From Paramacrobiotus metropolitanus (taxonomy: Eukaryota > Tardigrada > Eutardigrada > Parachela > Macrobiotidae): 64,000 nt of DNA. Within the stretch, counting starts at the first letter, position 1, and each line of letters starts with the position of its first letter. The notes beneath the pieces are model-generated. The model had not been told where the DNA came from. It saw only the letters and a program-made list of their open reading frames with translations, and searched no databases. Shown one piece after another: positions 16,401 to 28,206 of this stretch. Where the stretch lies: the NCBI RefSeq assembly GCF_019649055.1, contig NW_026570265.1, positions 310,001-374,000 on the forward strand, in the 5' to 3' direction. A program made the position numbers and the translations under genes.

Positions 16401-19400
16401 ATATGTACACACATATACACACTTTAAAGAAACAGACCAGAAACATATTAATTCCCAATGGGAATCGCTGAAATTCTCTAAGCATTCCCAGGAGCGGTCT
16501 TAGTGAAACATATCGATTTTATCTCGAGAACGCCACAGTGCCAATAATATTATAATCTCGTGCGGTACTGCTTCTGCCGCCCAAGCAGCACACGGTGCCA
16601 CGTTAGTTCATTTCGGCCAGATGCATATGCACTGGTCCATAGGAAGAAATGCGGGCGCCGCGCCGTGCAATTGCGCGGATGGCACATACGATCTGCATAC
16701 AGGAAGTGCGGCTGGGAATGTTTAACCAACTTCTTCCAGCCTACTAACGGAAATTTGTTCCCGGACCAAGTAGTGACAAGAATTATAATGAAATTATTTA
16801 GTGCAGTCCCGGGTGCTGTGCTGCCGTCGATAAACTTTGCCCAGTGTTAGTTAGTCGGAATCTGGACGTGTGCGTTATTTGCCGAACGCTTCATCAATGT
16901 TCGCTCTCCAGCGTGCGCGGCTTGTTTTTGTTTTGAAAAATACTTCACCCAAAATTAGTAAATATGACCGGGAGCATTTGATCAGTCTCGTCAGTGCGAT
17001 ACGCGATCGATTTAATCCATGGAAAAATGTTTGTTTCACGGAAGAGAATAAAAATTGTATGACCATATAAAGTTTCCAAAGCATAAAATATTCAAAACTG
17101 TGTATGTTGATAAAAACTTTTTCGATGCACATTTATTTGATTTGCTTAAGGATGGATTTGACTTTGCAATCTCCGTTATTACCCGACGAAAGGCGGCGCC
17201 GTGCATTAAAAAAGAGGGCATAGATAAAGGCTTTGGTAGCCCTAGTAGATAGTCATAAACACTTTGAGTACTTGTAATAATTTTAGTAATTTAGCTTATT
17301 ACTAAACCTATTCGCTTACTTCTGCATCTGATCTGTTTCATTCGATTATGATATATTATTTAGAAAAGTTTTGTCATACTGCGCAGGAGTTGATTTGATT
17401 AAGGTCACAGCGTGTACAACAGTACCATCTACGTTCACTAAATGAAATGCTTTTAAACGTTGCTGAAAGAAATACTATTCGATTTTATTAGCTGGAAGAA
17501 ATTTCTTGGGCTGTTTGCACAAAGGTTGCTAATAGCCTAGATAGGATTCTATAAACTTTATTATTGATCCTTTTAACTCATATTTAACGTTGGAATGAAT
17601 GTAAAAATATCCGCGAGGCTTACTAATCGCCAGTCAGTCTGATGCGTTGTCGTTTTAATCTCCGCTGCATGCTACCGCGAATAGCCATGTTCGAAACAAT
17701 AAACATAATTTCGCGGTATGGTAGTCGCGGCTTATGGCTCAAAATGTCACCAAAAGAACGTCGTAAATCTGTAGTTTCTTTCAAAATTTAACACTTCATC
17801 CTTAATATAATAACGTGACTAATGTCATTCTGCTCGAGTGCAACTGCGCTGACTAAAATAGATACAAATAGTACATAAATTGTGCCGCAATTTTGCCATT
17901 TATCGAGCACTTTTATGACCAGGAAACTGGTTTCGCACGAATTCTGCTGTGAAAGGCGGTGCAGGTATACTGTATGTTGCCTTTTGTGGTGCAATCGCCG
18001 CAACGTTTGTACTCAGAGCGAATAAACCAAATAAAAATACACATCGTGGAAAGAGGAAAAACTCCGTTGTTTATAGGGTATAGGTTGTTTTACGTACAGT
18101 ATAACAAGAAATACTTATGTAGTTATATGCAGGTGATCGTTTCGAAATTTTGTGTTATACGAAGCGCTGGGTATTATAACTGCGAGATCGACTACTGCAT
18201 GTTATTTTATGCTGTAAACAAAACATGACCCTCTGAACTATTACTTTTCAGGGCGGTTTTCAGCATATGTCTTCTGATAACCAGTTTTTAAAGCGTTCCC
18301 TTCCGATTAATTATGTAGATGCTCAACTGGGCAAAAACTAAGTAAACATATATAAACCGAACCTTGCAGTAACCGGAACTGAATGACCGTCTATTCACGA
18401 TACATATATTTATTTTTTAAGCCTAATGAGAATCTTATCGAATTGTACCTCACTTTAGAATCGTGCTGATTTTATAACAAGCCCATCAGATTCCGCATTT
18501 AAATAAAATCGTTGTTGCAAGTTGGTATAGATAAACTTAAGTAACCCGCAATCGGTATAGCATTTTTATTATTTTTTTCACAAATAATAACGGAAAATAA
18601 TAATTCTTGTATTCTTTGTGGCTGACAATAGATATAATGTAAATTATTAATGCTATTGTACTTTTTGCAAAAAATTGATTACTAATCTGCAGGCGATGTG
18701 TTATTTGCGACGTGTGGTAATTGTTATTGCGTGTCTGCTTATTTCGCGAATGTGATAGACATTCTTTCTGTAACATTGTCGAATTTTATAAATTCGTGCC
18801 CGTGCAAAATGCTCTGATTACTCGTGTAGACGTCATTTGTCCAGTGTGACTATGAACGGAGTTGCGCAGTCATTCTCGCACGACGATAAAATGGAAAAAG
18901 TACTAGTACCACAGCAGGAGCATGATTTGATATAAAATTGTTAGTATTATTATAAATAGAGCTGCTGCTTGTGCAGTATGTAGAATTGTTGTTTCGTGAT
19001 AAATTTGCTCCAGCTTGGCATCCGTGTTCTGAAAGTTCAAAGCGACGTCCTTCAAGAATAAGTTTGGCTAACACAAGAACATTTTAAAATATTCACTCTA
19101 TTAATAATGTCATTGTTACGGTGAAACAGAATGAAATTTTGGACACCGTATCGCATTGTCACAAAGACACTGCGGGAAATGGGCATAGTAAATCTTTTCA
19201 CGTATGACATTTAATCTTTAGAACGTTCCGGTTTTATGTTGTCCATTAGTGTGAAGTTGTGATTAATAGGTTCTGATGTGCGGAAACCGTTACTGGCTCG
19301 CGACAGGGTCATTAAATTCACAGCGTCAGTCAGCTTTTGTTTGGTAGCTTGTGGTGCCAGGACAATCGAACAAAAAAATAACAAACCCATCATCAATCGC

Positions 19401-20732
19401 ATGATACATGAGGTTGATGGATGGCACAGTTCACTTGCAGCTGGCTTTATGAGTACACGGACCGGAAAAATGCAGTAATCGAGACATCGGCACCTGCCGC
19501 GAATAATAAACGCCGCAACCGAACATTACGTTACATTGCGCCTAATTTTTATCGGGACATACCCATACATGTTATTCGCTTTCTATTGCCGGCAGGCATA
19601 TAAAAATTAATTGATTGTTCTACTATTACTGGCAGGCAAATATGGTAAACAGTACACCTATCAGTCCCATAAGAGGGACAGGAGCGGAATTAGCCTTTAC
19701 ACGTATGCACTAAAGGCTTTTTTTCCTGGTTTTGCTTCCAAGGGTGACAAATGACAGCTCTGTCGCGAGAGGAATATATTGTTTGGTACACGAATAGATC
19801 GGTTTTAGTTTCATGATAATAATTAGTTTAGACTCTCAACAAATCAGTATGGAACAACATAAAATTTTTTCGTGACCTTAAGGTCATTTTAAGCAAGCAG
19901 TGAGAGTTTAAGGTTAGTCTTGGCAAAACTCACGCAATATTTAGCGTTTCTTTCGAATGTACTCAAATGGAGAAAAAATTACAAACAATACAATAACGTA
20001 ACAAGTACTTACCTAGTTTTTAGGATTGTGAGTAATTGTGACAAAGGTATTTCTGGAATTTCGCGATATCGCTTTGTTCTGACCTTTATGCACAATCCAG
20101 TGTTTTTTTCTGTCTTGAGTTATTTTAGTAATACGATCTTATGTGTTACCGCATATATCTACAGATCCAGCCACTGCTATGACCTTAATCGAAGGTTTCA
20201 TCCATGCTATTATCTAGCGAATCTTTGTTCTAGCGGAATTTGTGATAGCTAAATTTTCGATTCATAATTTTGTGATTGCGTATCACCGTGTTGGCAATCT
20301 AGCAAGAGAATTGCGGCAATGATTCTTGAATCTTAGTATTCAAACTTCAGCTGTGAAGCGGTTATTAATAACAGATATTCCGTTTTTAGATCAAACTACA
20401 TACGCTGTATTTCTGGAGACAAAGCAGGAGGTGGTTTTCAGACTGCGTTGGCTTACAAATGTACGAGTTCATAGAAAATGCGAAAAGGACAGCGAATTTC
20501 TTCCTTCAAATGGCCCATTCGAAAACGTAAATTAGCACTGAAGGCAAAACACTTTGATGGCAAATTTTTTAACTAAAAGAAATTCCATTTCGATACATAC
20601 TCCGTATCCATTTCTCGATACGATCATCAATAAAAAGTGATAAAAATGCCCGCAAAAGACGGACGGAACAACTCTGAGCGTCGATCAGTCTGTACAAACC
20701 GTTAAAGAATTAATGAGACGAATATATCGAAA

Positions 20733-22780
20733 TTATTTGGGTTTGGCACTGGTGGCTTTATCGGCCTGTTTATGCAGCAAATCTGCAACAGCGGCATCTT
20801 TGTTTCCCTCGTGCTTTACGAGCGATTCCCTGGCGGCTTCCCTTGAGAATCCCATTCCGATAAGTGCTTGAATGTCTGACTCATTTGGAACAAATTGTGG
20901 CTGTCCGGCGTTGTTTTGCGGGATTTCGGATTCGTGCAAGAACGCTGTCTCAGCACCGGTCGTCCCGATGACCAGAACGTTGCGCTTTAGATCGATAATC
21001 ATCTGATGGCGTTTCATCATATCCAGTCCGAGAAGTATCTGCATATTATTGCCATCCAACACTGAAAAACTTGTCGTGAGGAATGCCCCACCGAATTCCA
21101 TCTGGCAGGCATGGATTTTCCCAACAAAACGCTGAGTTCCAACACCGACAGCCATCCCTTGGAAGCGGTCATCAATCAAATGGGCAATATGGCAGCGTTC
21201 AGCAAATTCACGGCTGATGATGCTAATCTGTGCCCCAGAATCGACGAAGGCTTTCATTTTAACACCATTCACAGAGCAGTTGACGTACAGCATGTGGACA
21301 GTGGCCAAATTTTCTGGTGCATGTTCCAGGGCGTATTCGAAATTTTCCTGTAAAAACAAAATACAATTCAAACACGACAAACGATGGTAATGTTTACGTA
21401 TCAAACCCTGTGTTTGTCCTGCTGTGCGGTATAATAACTGAATCCAGAATGTTCAAAAGCCAAACAAAAAATTGAAATAACAACGACTATGGATTTGCAA
21501 ACCTAACCGATAAGCTCGTTTAAACTATTGTTACACTTCACAGCTGACGCAAGCGAAGTATGACCGCTCACCATCGAAAGTTCAACCTAAAATACGATTT
21601 TATTCCAGTGATAATCGGCATCTCGACGGAATTGCAATAAACGAGCACTTCCCTGGTTTACAATTCGAACAAAAAACAACCAACATTAACCCCAAAAGAG
21701 AGACCATAAAAACAGTCAAGAGACTTACGAGAAAGAATACGAATGTGAAAAATTTTGCAGATATTTACGGGTAAAACTTTCCAAAGGCAAATACCGCTCG
21801 CAAAAAAAAAACAGTTTGTTGATAACACCGGGGCCTTTGTTTGACATAGCAGATTCGAAAGAAATTAAAGAATCCAACAAGCCAAATAACAGGAAAATTG
21901 TATCGAAAAAAATTAAACCCAAAATATCATTTTTCTCAAAGACAGTCATTTTTATGACGAAAGTTAAAAAGAACCAAATAAATAAAAAAATGATATTCCA
22001 AAAAAAGCAGAAAAAAATACGCTCTGAACAGGTGGCAGTTTTGGTAAGTCACGATAACTCCACAAAAAACTGTTCAAAAACGCCAGCAAACAAACAAATA
22101 GCATCAGAATGGCGAACGTGAAACCACGACACACATACCTGAATGCGTTCGCGGCGAATCAAATCCTGAATCATCTCCTGCGCTTCATGACTGTCGGGGT
22201 TTGTTATCAAAAGCTGTCGTTTCCTCAGTGCTTCCGCCTCTTCCTGCCGAATAAACTGAGCAATGGCAGCATAATCACTTTTCAGCGCTGCATCTACAAG
22301 TCCGGGGAATTTTGCCATTTGACGTTCCAGCTCTGTAGGATCACCCTCCATGCTTTTCTTCAGCTGTTCCCCAATTAGTCTGGCTTGCATCAGTTCCGCA
22401 GGAGAAAATCCGGAAGAATTTGCAGAAGCCGCGGACGATGTTCCAGCAGATGTACCTCTGGACAGCTGCGGTACCTGGATGCTACTGAAATCGATTTTAG
22501 GGATTTTTGTAGGTGGAGTCCCCGTGGAAGCCCCAGTACGGGACGTGGACGCAACTGCACCCATCATCTTCACCAAAACCATATCGCCATCCTTCAAACC
22601 ACAGGACTGCAATGTTTTGCTGTTGTCCGTCAAATCGCGCCCATTGGCCGAAAGGACCATTTTGCCAGCCGGAACACCCAGATCCATTTCGCACAGAGCT
22701 TTTACATTTTCCAGTTCCATGTCATCAGCCAAATCCAAGGAGACAAAACCACCGTCCAGCGTCGTAAAAGTCAACTTCAT
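20733..22780 (-). CDS. DDI1: DDI1-type ubiquitin shuttle with retroviral-like aspartyl protease
   Basis: Ubiquitin-directed endoprotease and shuttle. In animals DDI2-type proteins process the proteasome-gene regulator NRF1/SKN-1A. Two exons: 22139-22780 and 20733-21347, 418 aa, intron 791 nt, phase 0. The ubiquitin-like domain is at residues 1-75 (starting MKLTFTTLDGGFVSLDL). A low-complexity linker and helical region follow, then the RVP domain with catalytic motif AFVDSGAQ and the family segment LLGLDMMKRHQ followed by IDLKRNVLVIGTTG. A C-terminal UBA domain (IQALIGMGFSREAARESL) ends the protein. Vertebrate DDI1/2 lack the UBA, whereas yeast and several invertebrates keep it. The ATG at 22780 begins the UBL directly. 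The gene is head-to-head with RFC4, about 1.1 kb apart. Confidence 0.95.
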
Positions 22781-22901
22781 TTTGGCAGCTCAGAGTATTT
22801 CGATCAAGTCCACGTCTACGAACCAAAATAGCCACATAATAATCACAGAAACATCTGAATTCGGCTAAAACCAACTAAAAAATGAACTTCAAAGTTAAAA
22901 T

Positions 22902-22962
22902 TGATTTACCGAAGTTAATTTGCGGCTTTAACTTAAAGCCGCAAATTAACTTCGGTAAATCA
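22902..22962. repeat. perfect 29-bp hairpin with 3-nt loop
   Basis: Arms 22902-22930 and 22934-22962 are exact reverse complements with only ACT between them. The centre includes TTTGCGGCTTTA. It lies about 120 bp upstream of the DDI1 start codon. Confidence 0.95.
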
Positions 22963-23719
22963 TCAAAAACAGCAAGCCTTACACTAACCATAAAATGCTT
23001 TCAAAGTCATTTATTTGAGCCAAAGTATCGGCAATACTTGACTATAATAAAATCCATGTCTCGCTTTAAGCACATAAGTCGTCTGTTTACTTTCTCGCTG
23101 CATTATGAGTATCATCTGATCAAACTCCAGGTAAAACAATAAAGAACCCCAGAACAAGAATTGGAATGGCAACATAACAGTAACAGCCTACAGAACGTGC
23201 CTCAAGTACGCTTAATTTTATAGTGCTTCTCACCTGGTTCCTGTCGTCCTGTTACTATCGTGAAACCGTTCTCGAAGTACAGGAAAAAAAGTGTCTGTGA
23301 AGGTCAGCAGCGAAAAATCTATGAGGGCTGAACCGAAATATTAATCGTGTCAGACGTCCGCTTACAATCAAAGCTGAAAATTAAAAATTAAATGAGATAA
23401 AGAAGTCCAGCTGAACCAGAACTACAGCACTTGTGTTCACAATTAAGTTCCACTCAAAAAACTAAAAATTTCAAAATACAAACCAATCTATTAAATACGA
23501 AAAAAATACCACAAAATTCAAGAACTCTCCAGAATCAGAAATAGGTATGACCATTGATCGCTAATGATATTGATGGGTTGCAAACCAACATGATTTGCAG
23601 ATTTCAAACCTCACTATTTTGGTTTTTCACTATTGCCTATTCATCGTGGGTGCAAGGTGCTAGCAAGGTGCTTCCGGTGCACCGCACAGTGACGTAGTCG
23701 CACGAAACACACCGAACGC

Positions 23720-23754
23720 GTGCCGCCGTATTGTACAGCTCAATACGGCGGCAC
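23720..23754. repeat. 14-bp GC-rich hairpin in the RFC4 promoter region
   Basis: Arms 23720-23733 and 23741-23754 are exact reverse complements (core GCCGCCGTATTG) with a 7-nt loop. Further CGCG pairing is possible with a bulge. Confidence 0.9.
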
Positions 23755-23859
23755 ACGCGCTAGAGCTCAGATGCTTTAAAACGAGATTCCGTGCAGGTCT
23801 TTTGTTTTCCTTTCAAATCCGTGGACCTTTTTAAGGCAGATTTGATTTTGAATGTGAAA

Positions 23860-25974
23860 ATGGACAAGTTTCTCCAGAAAGGCAAAACCTCCGGTTCCGG
23901 AGATGCTTCCTCTAGCAAGACAACAAAGCGCAATAGCCCGAGCAAAAAGGATTCACAACCTGGCGCTTCGACATCCGGAAAATCTGAAAGCCAGTTCAGC
24001 AAATTCTTTGCTCCAAAAAGTACGAACGCTGTCAAGAAGAGCCTCCCATGGGTCGATAAATAGTAAGCTGGGATTCTGTATACTTTGTTTACTCTAGGCC
24101 GTTTGCTAGCTCTGTGTATGTATTCCATAACACTTTGATTTATTGCTAATTATACTGTGGTGAAAGTTAAGTACGTATATGAAAACTGAACTAACCGTAA
24201 CAGGCGCTAGTTTGGCCGGTGTCTTTGTTTGCATTTTGGATTATACAGTTGAAGCACTTGTCTTTAATTTGTAATCTACGATTTTGTTTAGCCGACCAAA
24301 ATCTGTGGAAGAAATAGCTTTTCAGACTGATGTGGTAGCCGTGCTGCGGAATGCGTTGAAAGGAAACGAGGTATCTAATATGATTAAGTTTTTCTGCGAT
24401 TATAGTACGATATGAATTGTTTGATGCTTTCGTGTTCGCCTGGATGATTGAACGTACAGGCTGGAGCTGGAACAGTTATTGAAGGTAGAATAAATGTTTT
24501 TCGGTGTTTGTTTATATAGTTTCCGCATTTCCTTTTTTATGGCCCTCCTGGAACGGGCAAAACGTCCGCTATCTTGGCAGTCTGTCGCGAACTCTTCGGG
24601 TAAGCTACAGTGTACGACAAAAATAAGTTAGCATTATGTCTTATTTGTGTCGTGCATTATATTTTTATGCCTTTCCGCGAAATGATTTGGCACATGTTAA
24701 TGTGCATTTCTAAGTTCTTCGCTTTATTGTGCGTATTGCTGGTACTAGCATGGAGCTCATGAAAGAGCGTATTCTGGAGCTCAACGCATCAGACGAGCGT
24801 GGAATTGGTGTTGTTCGGGAGAAAGTGAAAACATTCGCTCAGTACAGCAGTTCTCCTGTTCGTCCAGAGTAAGTAGACATCACTTGCCAAGTAAAGTATT
24901 CCAGAAGCATAAGGAAGAAAAACAGTTTGGGCGACCGGATGTGCACCTTCGATAGATTTCCCAAAAATAGTTGTCCTTTTGAATGTCTGATTGCAGTGGC
25001 AAGCCATGTCCTCCATTTAAAGTTATTATTCTGGACGAAGCAGATTCCATGACTCAGGCCGCACAAGCCGCTCTTCGTAGGATTATGGAAAAGGAAAGCA
25101 AAAATACGAGATTCTGTCTGATTTGCAACTATGTCAGCAAGTAAGTCCGGAAATTTCAGGTCATCTGTACATGTAAATCCAAATGTTTAACCGGTGAAAT
25201 GAATGCTGTTTTCAGGATTATTGAGCCACTAGTGTCTCGTTGTGCCCGTTTTCGATTCAAGCCACTACCGACATCTGTGATGAAGGAACGTTTGCAGTAT
25301 ATTGCGGCACAAGAAAACGTCAAAATCGAAAGCAAAGTACACCTTAGTGCGTTTAGAAATTTTCGTCAGTGATCCGGTCACCGACGTCGCAACTCGCCAG
25401 TCGTGTCTGTATGTGTTTGGAAGCCCGAAATATACTGTAATGTTTTTAGGCACTGGATGCTCTGATCGGGGCGGCAGATGGAGACTTGAGAAGAGCTGTT
25501 ACTCTTCTTCAAAGCATATCTCGGCTCATGAAGGACGAACAGATCACTAAGGATGATGTTTTGGAATTAACTGGGGTATGTACACATATTATAGCTAGCG
25601 CCAAAAATTGACGAAAGACCCACGAATACCGATTTGATATTCCTGGTATCCAGTGGAAGACAATCTGACTCAAATTTCGTCGATTGCAGTACATTCCGGA
25701 CGAAGAGATTATCACCCTAGTAGACACTTGCAAACTTGGAAACTACGACCACGTTCAAGCGTTCGTTCAGCAGTTAATCTATGCTGGATATGGAGCTGGA
25801 CAGCTATTTTCTCAACTTGAGAAGCAGATTCTGGAAAACGACAATCTGAGTGGCGACCAAAAGGCGTCTATCATTGAGCGAATAGCCATTGCCGATCACC
25901 GACTGATGGATGGCGCCGATGAGTTTCTGCAGATCATGGATGTCGGAGGCGCTGTGATGACGGCACTGGCGTAA
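23860..25974 (+). CDS. RFC4: replication factor C subunit 4
   Basis: Clamp-loader AAA+ ATPase subunit that helps load PCNA at primer-template junctions in the nucleus. Eight exons: 23860-24062, 24292-24370, 24520-24599, 24749-24868, 24997-25140, 25216-25336, 25450-25575, 25690-25974 (385 aa). Motifs: [17 protein letters not shown], Walker [19 protein letters not shown], Walker B ILDEADSM, sensor region [13 protein letters not shown] and the SRC box (SRCARFRF). The C-terminal clamp-loader helical domain ends in [10 protein letters not shown]. The C-terminal segment and the sequence around the SRC box match RFC4 rather than RFC2, RFC3 or RFC5. The N-terminal extension is basic and Ser-rich and contains QFSKFFAPK. 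The stop codon overlaps an AATAAA signal (25973-25978). The gene is tail-to-tail with STX17. Confidence 0.96.
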
Positions 25975-25978
25975 TAAA
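25973..25978 (+). terminator. polyadenylation signal overlapping the RFC4 stop codon
   Basis: The stop TAA (25972-25974) runs into AATAAA, so the 3' UTR may be very short. Confidence 0.55.
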
Positions 25979-26282
25979 ATCACAGAACGAAAAGTAACAA
26001 CAACTGCGACTTTCTTTCCAGTGGAAAGCTTGGAGATAGATGCTTTATCCGGAAGCAATATTCGTTTCGTCCACTTGCGGAATATCGCTTGCGTCTCTGG
26101 GTTTTGATTCGAAAGGCAGTTGCAATAACGTTCTTCTGCGCCACACATTTCCACCTTTGTATCCTGCAACGAATTTTTCTATTGAAAGCCGCAGTATTTT
26201 AATTTACGGAGCTGTTTTTTTGTACGAATTGATCTTTTCCGAATTAATAATTACGATATTCTAAAGCATTCTGAACGTGCCG

Positions 26283-27815
26283 CTACAATTTACCGATAAA
26301 AACTCCAGCCGCGGCAGTTGCCGCCATAGCAAATTTGATGCCGGTTAACAAACCCACGGGACCTCCAATAATCCCTACAAATCAAACATGGTTTAATCCG
26401 TATCGAATTTCTGTGGAGGCAAAACTACAGTGGTAGTAAAACTAATCAAAACCTATTTTCAAAATATTAAATACACATTAGACTTTCACCGGTACGCACC
26501 TCCAATAACAGCTCCAGCCACGGGATACATCTGCGCTTTATATTTCGCAGCCTAAAGACGTATTCGTAAAACAAGTGCGTCGTATGCACTGTACGCGTGC
26601 TGCTTTTGGACTTCTGAGTTAAAATTAAAAGTTTCTCGTACCAGCTTTTTGTGAACCTAATAACCTATAACCTATATTTTACCTCGTACACGTTGAAACG
26701 GCTTACCAAAGATAAATCATAATTCGCATCGACCACTGCAATGTCCGCTTCGGCAATATTTTTGTCTATGGAATCAACGGTTTTTCCTTGAGCCTAAATA
26801 TACAAATATGAACAACAGTGAACAAGAGCCCAAAGGCCACGACAGTATTCCTTTCCGCCTTGCAAGCTAATATCTAACCTCGAGAATGGTCCAGAACTGG
26901 TCCATCATCCCAGCAACTTGTTCCACTTCCTAACCAGAAAATTTAAGGTTGTTTTAACCGGATTGTTTTAGTTAATCGTGAAATGTTGTCAGAAGACCAC
27001 CACGGTGATCATTAACGTACGTTATGAACAGTTTCCACCCGCAATAAAAGGTCCTCCTGATCAGCAATGCGATCTTTTTCTCGTTCCAGCTCATCGGAAG
27101 CCAGAGCGTAACCTTGAGCTTTCTCTTCTTCATTCAACAAAACATCTGCGAAAACACAAAAAGTCTTCCTTTAGCGTACAAAACGACGCAACAACTCGCT
27201 CACATTTTTTAATTGTACTCTAACACCATACCATCTTGCGCCTGAATAGGCCGCTTCACTTCGGGATGCTTTTCCAGGATGGACGCCACTGTACGAAGGA
27301 GCTGAACACGCAGCCGCTCGCCGTTCTCGTCGAAATGTCGTACATCTTCCGGGCACTGCGCCTGTTCTCGAATTCTGTTCAGATCAACAAGATCCACGCG
27401 AATTTGCTGCAAGACTCGACTGGCTTCCATCCTTTGCGGGAGCACGTTTCGGCGATCTTTTTTGAGTTTCAACTGAATTCAGACAATATATTAAGCTCCT
27501 ATACAAAATGCACACTTAGAATGTATTAAATTTTAGCAGACTTTTACACAGGTACCAGAATTATGTATTACGTTAACCCAGGTTACTACCAGATACTACA
27601 CTAAGTTACTAACCTAAGCTAAAAACCCTCGGTCGCCAAAAATAAAAACCACTAACCCTATCCAACTCTTTTTCATGATCCTTTAGAGCTTCCAAATGTG
27701 GTTTAATGGAATACTGCTCGAATCTTTCCAGAAGCAAAATATAACGTTTCCGCTCCATGGCGTATAAAGGATTCAAAATTTTTTCAGGGTTAAGATCGGG
27801 AGTGTTGTTTCGCAT
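26283..27815 (-). CDS. STX17: syntaxin 17, autophagosomal SNARE
   Basis: Qa-SNARE that drives autophagosome-lysosome fusion and also acts at ER-mitochondria contacts. Exons: 27657-27815, 27232-27472, 27021-27145, 26879-26929, 26707-26793, 26500-26551, 26283-26374 (about 268 aa). The N-terminal part is helical and charged (ERKRYILLLERFEQYSIK). The SNARE motif spans the two short middle exons, with a probable zero-layer Gln in LEAQGKTVDSIDKNI. The C-terminus is the diagnostic STX17 double hairpin anchor: AAKYKAQMYPVAGAVIGG, then a Gly-rich turn GGPVGLLTG, then AMAATAAAGVFIGKL. It is shorter than human STX17 (302 aa) and lacks the long charged tail. The start at 27815 is the first in-frame ATG; an extra 5' exon cannot be excluded. 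The anchor makes the assignment firm. Confidence 0.9.
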
Positions 27816-27916
27816 GATGCTTTCAGCCTGGAATCGCACGATCCCGTGAATTATCGCACCTCAAATTCGGTTCAATATCATGCATCCAGCAAAGAAAAAG
27901 AGTCAATTCAAAGAAT

Positions 27917-28144
27917 ATGGTAGTTCGGTTTGTTTGTGTTTTGCACGATAGCAAACCAGATGGTGACCAACGGGGCTTCTGTTTGGGCACATCACATGTG
28001 ATTCACGAGTTGTATGAGTCATTACGTTTCATTCATGACGATCCAGAATTTGTATTTGAAGACTCCTTGAAAGTTGATGACTACCAAATTCAAGGCTCCG
28101 TGGGTGTTGGCCCTCAGTCCATCTACTGTACTACTAGTCGCTGA
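27917..28144 (+). CDS. small single-exon ORF, 75 aa, unknown
   Basis: It starts with an ATG 101 bp from the divergent STX17 start and ends with TGA. An AATAAA lies about 55 bp downstream (28201-28206). The protein (MVVRFVCVLHDSKPDGDQ at the start, SVGVGPQSIYCTTSR at the end) is acidic in the middle and looks coding rather than random. I do not recognise the family. No transmembrane segment or signal peptide is evident. It may share a bidirectional promoter with STX17. Confidence 0.45.
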   Translation: MVVRFVCVLHDSKPDGDQRGFCLGTSHVIHELYESLRFIHDDPEFVFEDSLKVDDYQIQGSVGVGPQSIYCTTSR

Positions 28145-28200
28145 ATTGATTAATTCTAAATTTTGGTACGCAATTCGTATTTTTTCGTATGAAATTATTG

Positions 28201-28206
28201 AAATAA
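28201..28206 (+). terminator. AATAAA downstream of the small ORF
   Basis: Canonical polyadenylation hexamer about 55 bp after the 75-codon ORF. The region is AT-rich, so chance occurrence is possible. Confidence 0.4.

Larger units (their letters stand above)
5766..20732. other. about 15-kb gene-poor region downstream of the POU gene
   Basis: No multi-exon gene can be built here. Open frames are mostly under 110 codons, scattered on both strands and without family resemblance. It contains an inverted repeat (8337-8370), a TA-rich near-palindrome (12936-12967), a fold-back element (about 13283-13470) and a weak coding-like run (12423-12536). Long non-coding flanks are typical of developmental transcription factor loci, so enhancers are plausible, but none can be identified by eye. 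Confidence 0.5.
22781..23859. promoter_or_regulatory. divergent DDI1/RFC4 intergenic region
   Basis: This holds the 5' flanks of two divergently transcribed genes. It contains a perfect 29-bp hairpin at 22902-22962 and a 14-bp GC-rich hairpin at 23720-23754, about 105 bp upstream of the RFC4 start. No other coding sequence is seen. Confidence 0.55.

Noticed and set aside
16870-17252. Two overlapping plus frames suggestive of a decayed transposon
   Set aside because: No transposase motif or terminal repeats could be seen; too short to support a mobile element call.
22350-22868. 172-codon plus-strand frame opposite DDI1 exon 1
   Set aside because: It is the antisense shadow of the UBL-coding exon; the minus-strand product has clear DDI1 domains.
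24460-24487. Possible extra small exon in RFC4 between GNE and FPHFLFYG
   Set aside because: The direct junction aligns without a gap to the family before the Walker A motif; an extra exon would insert residues there.
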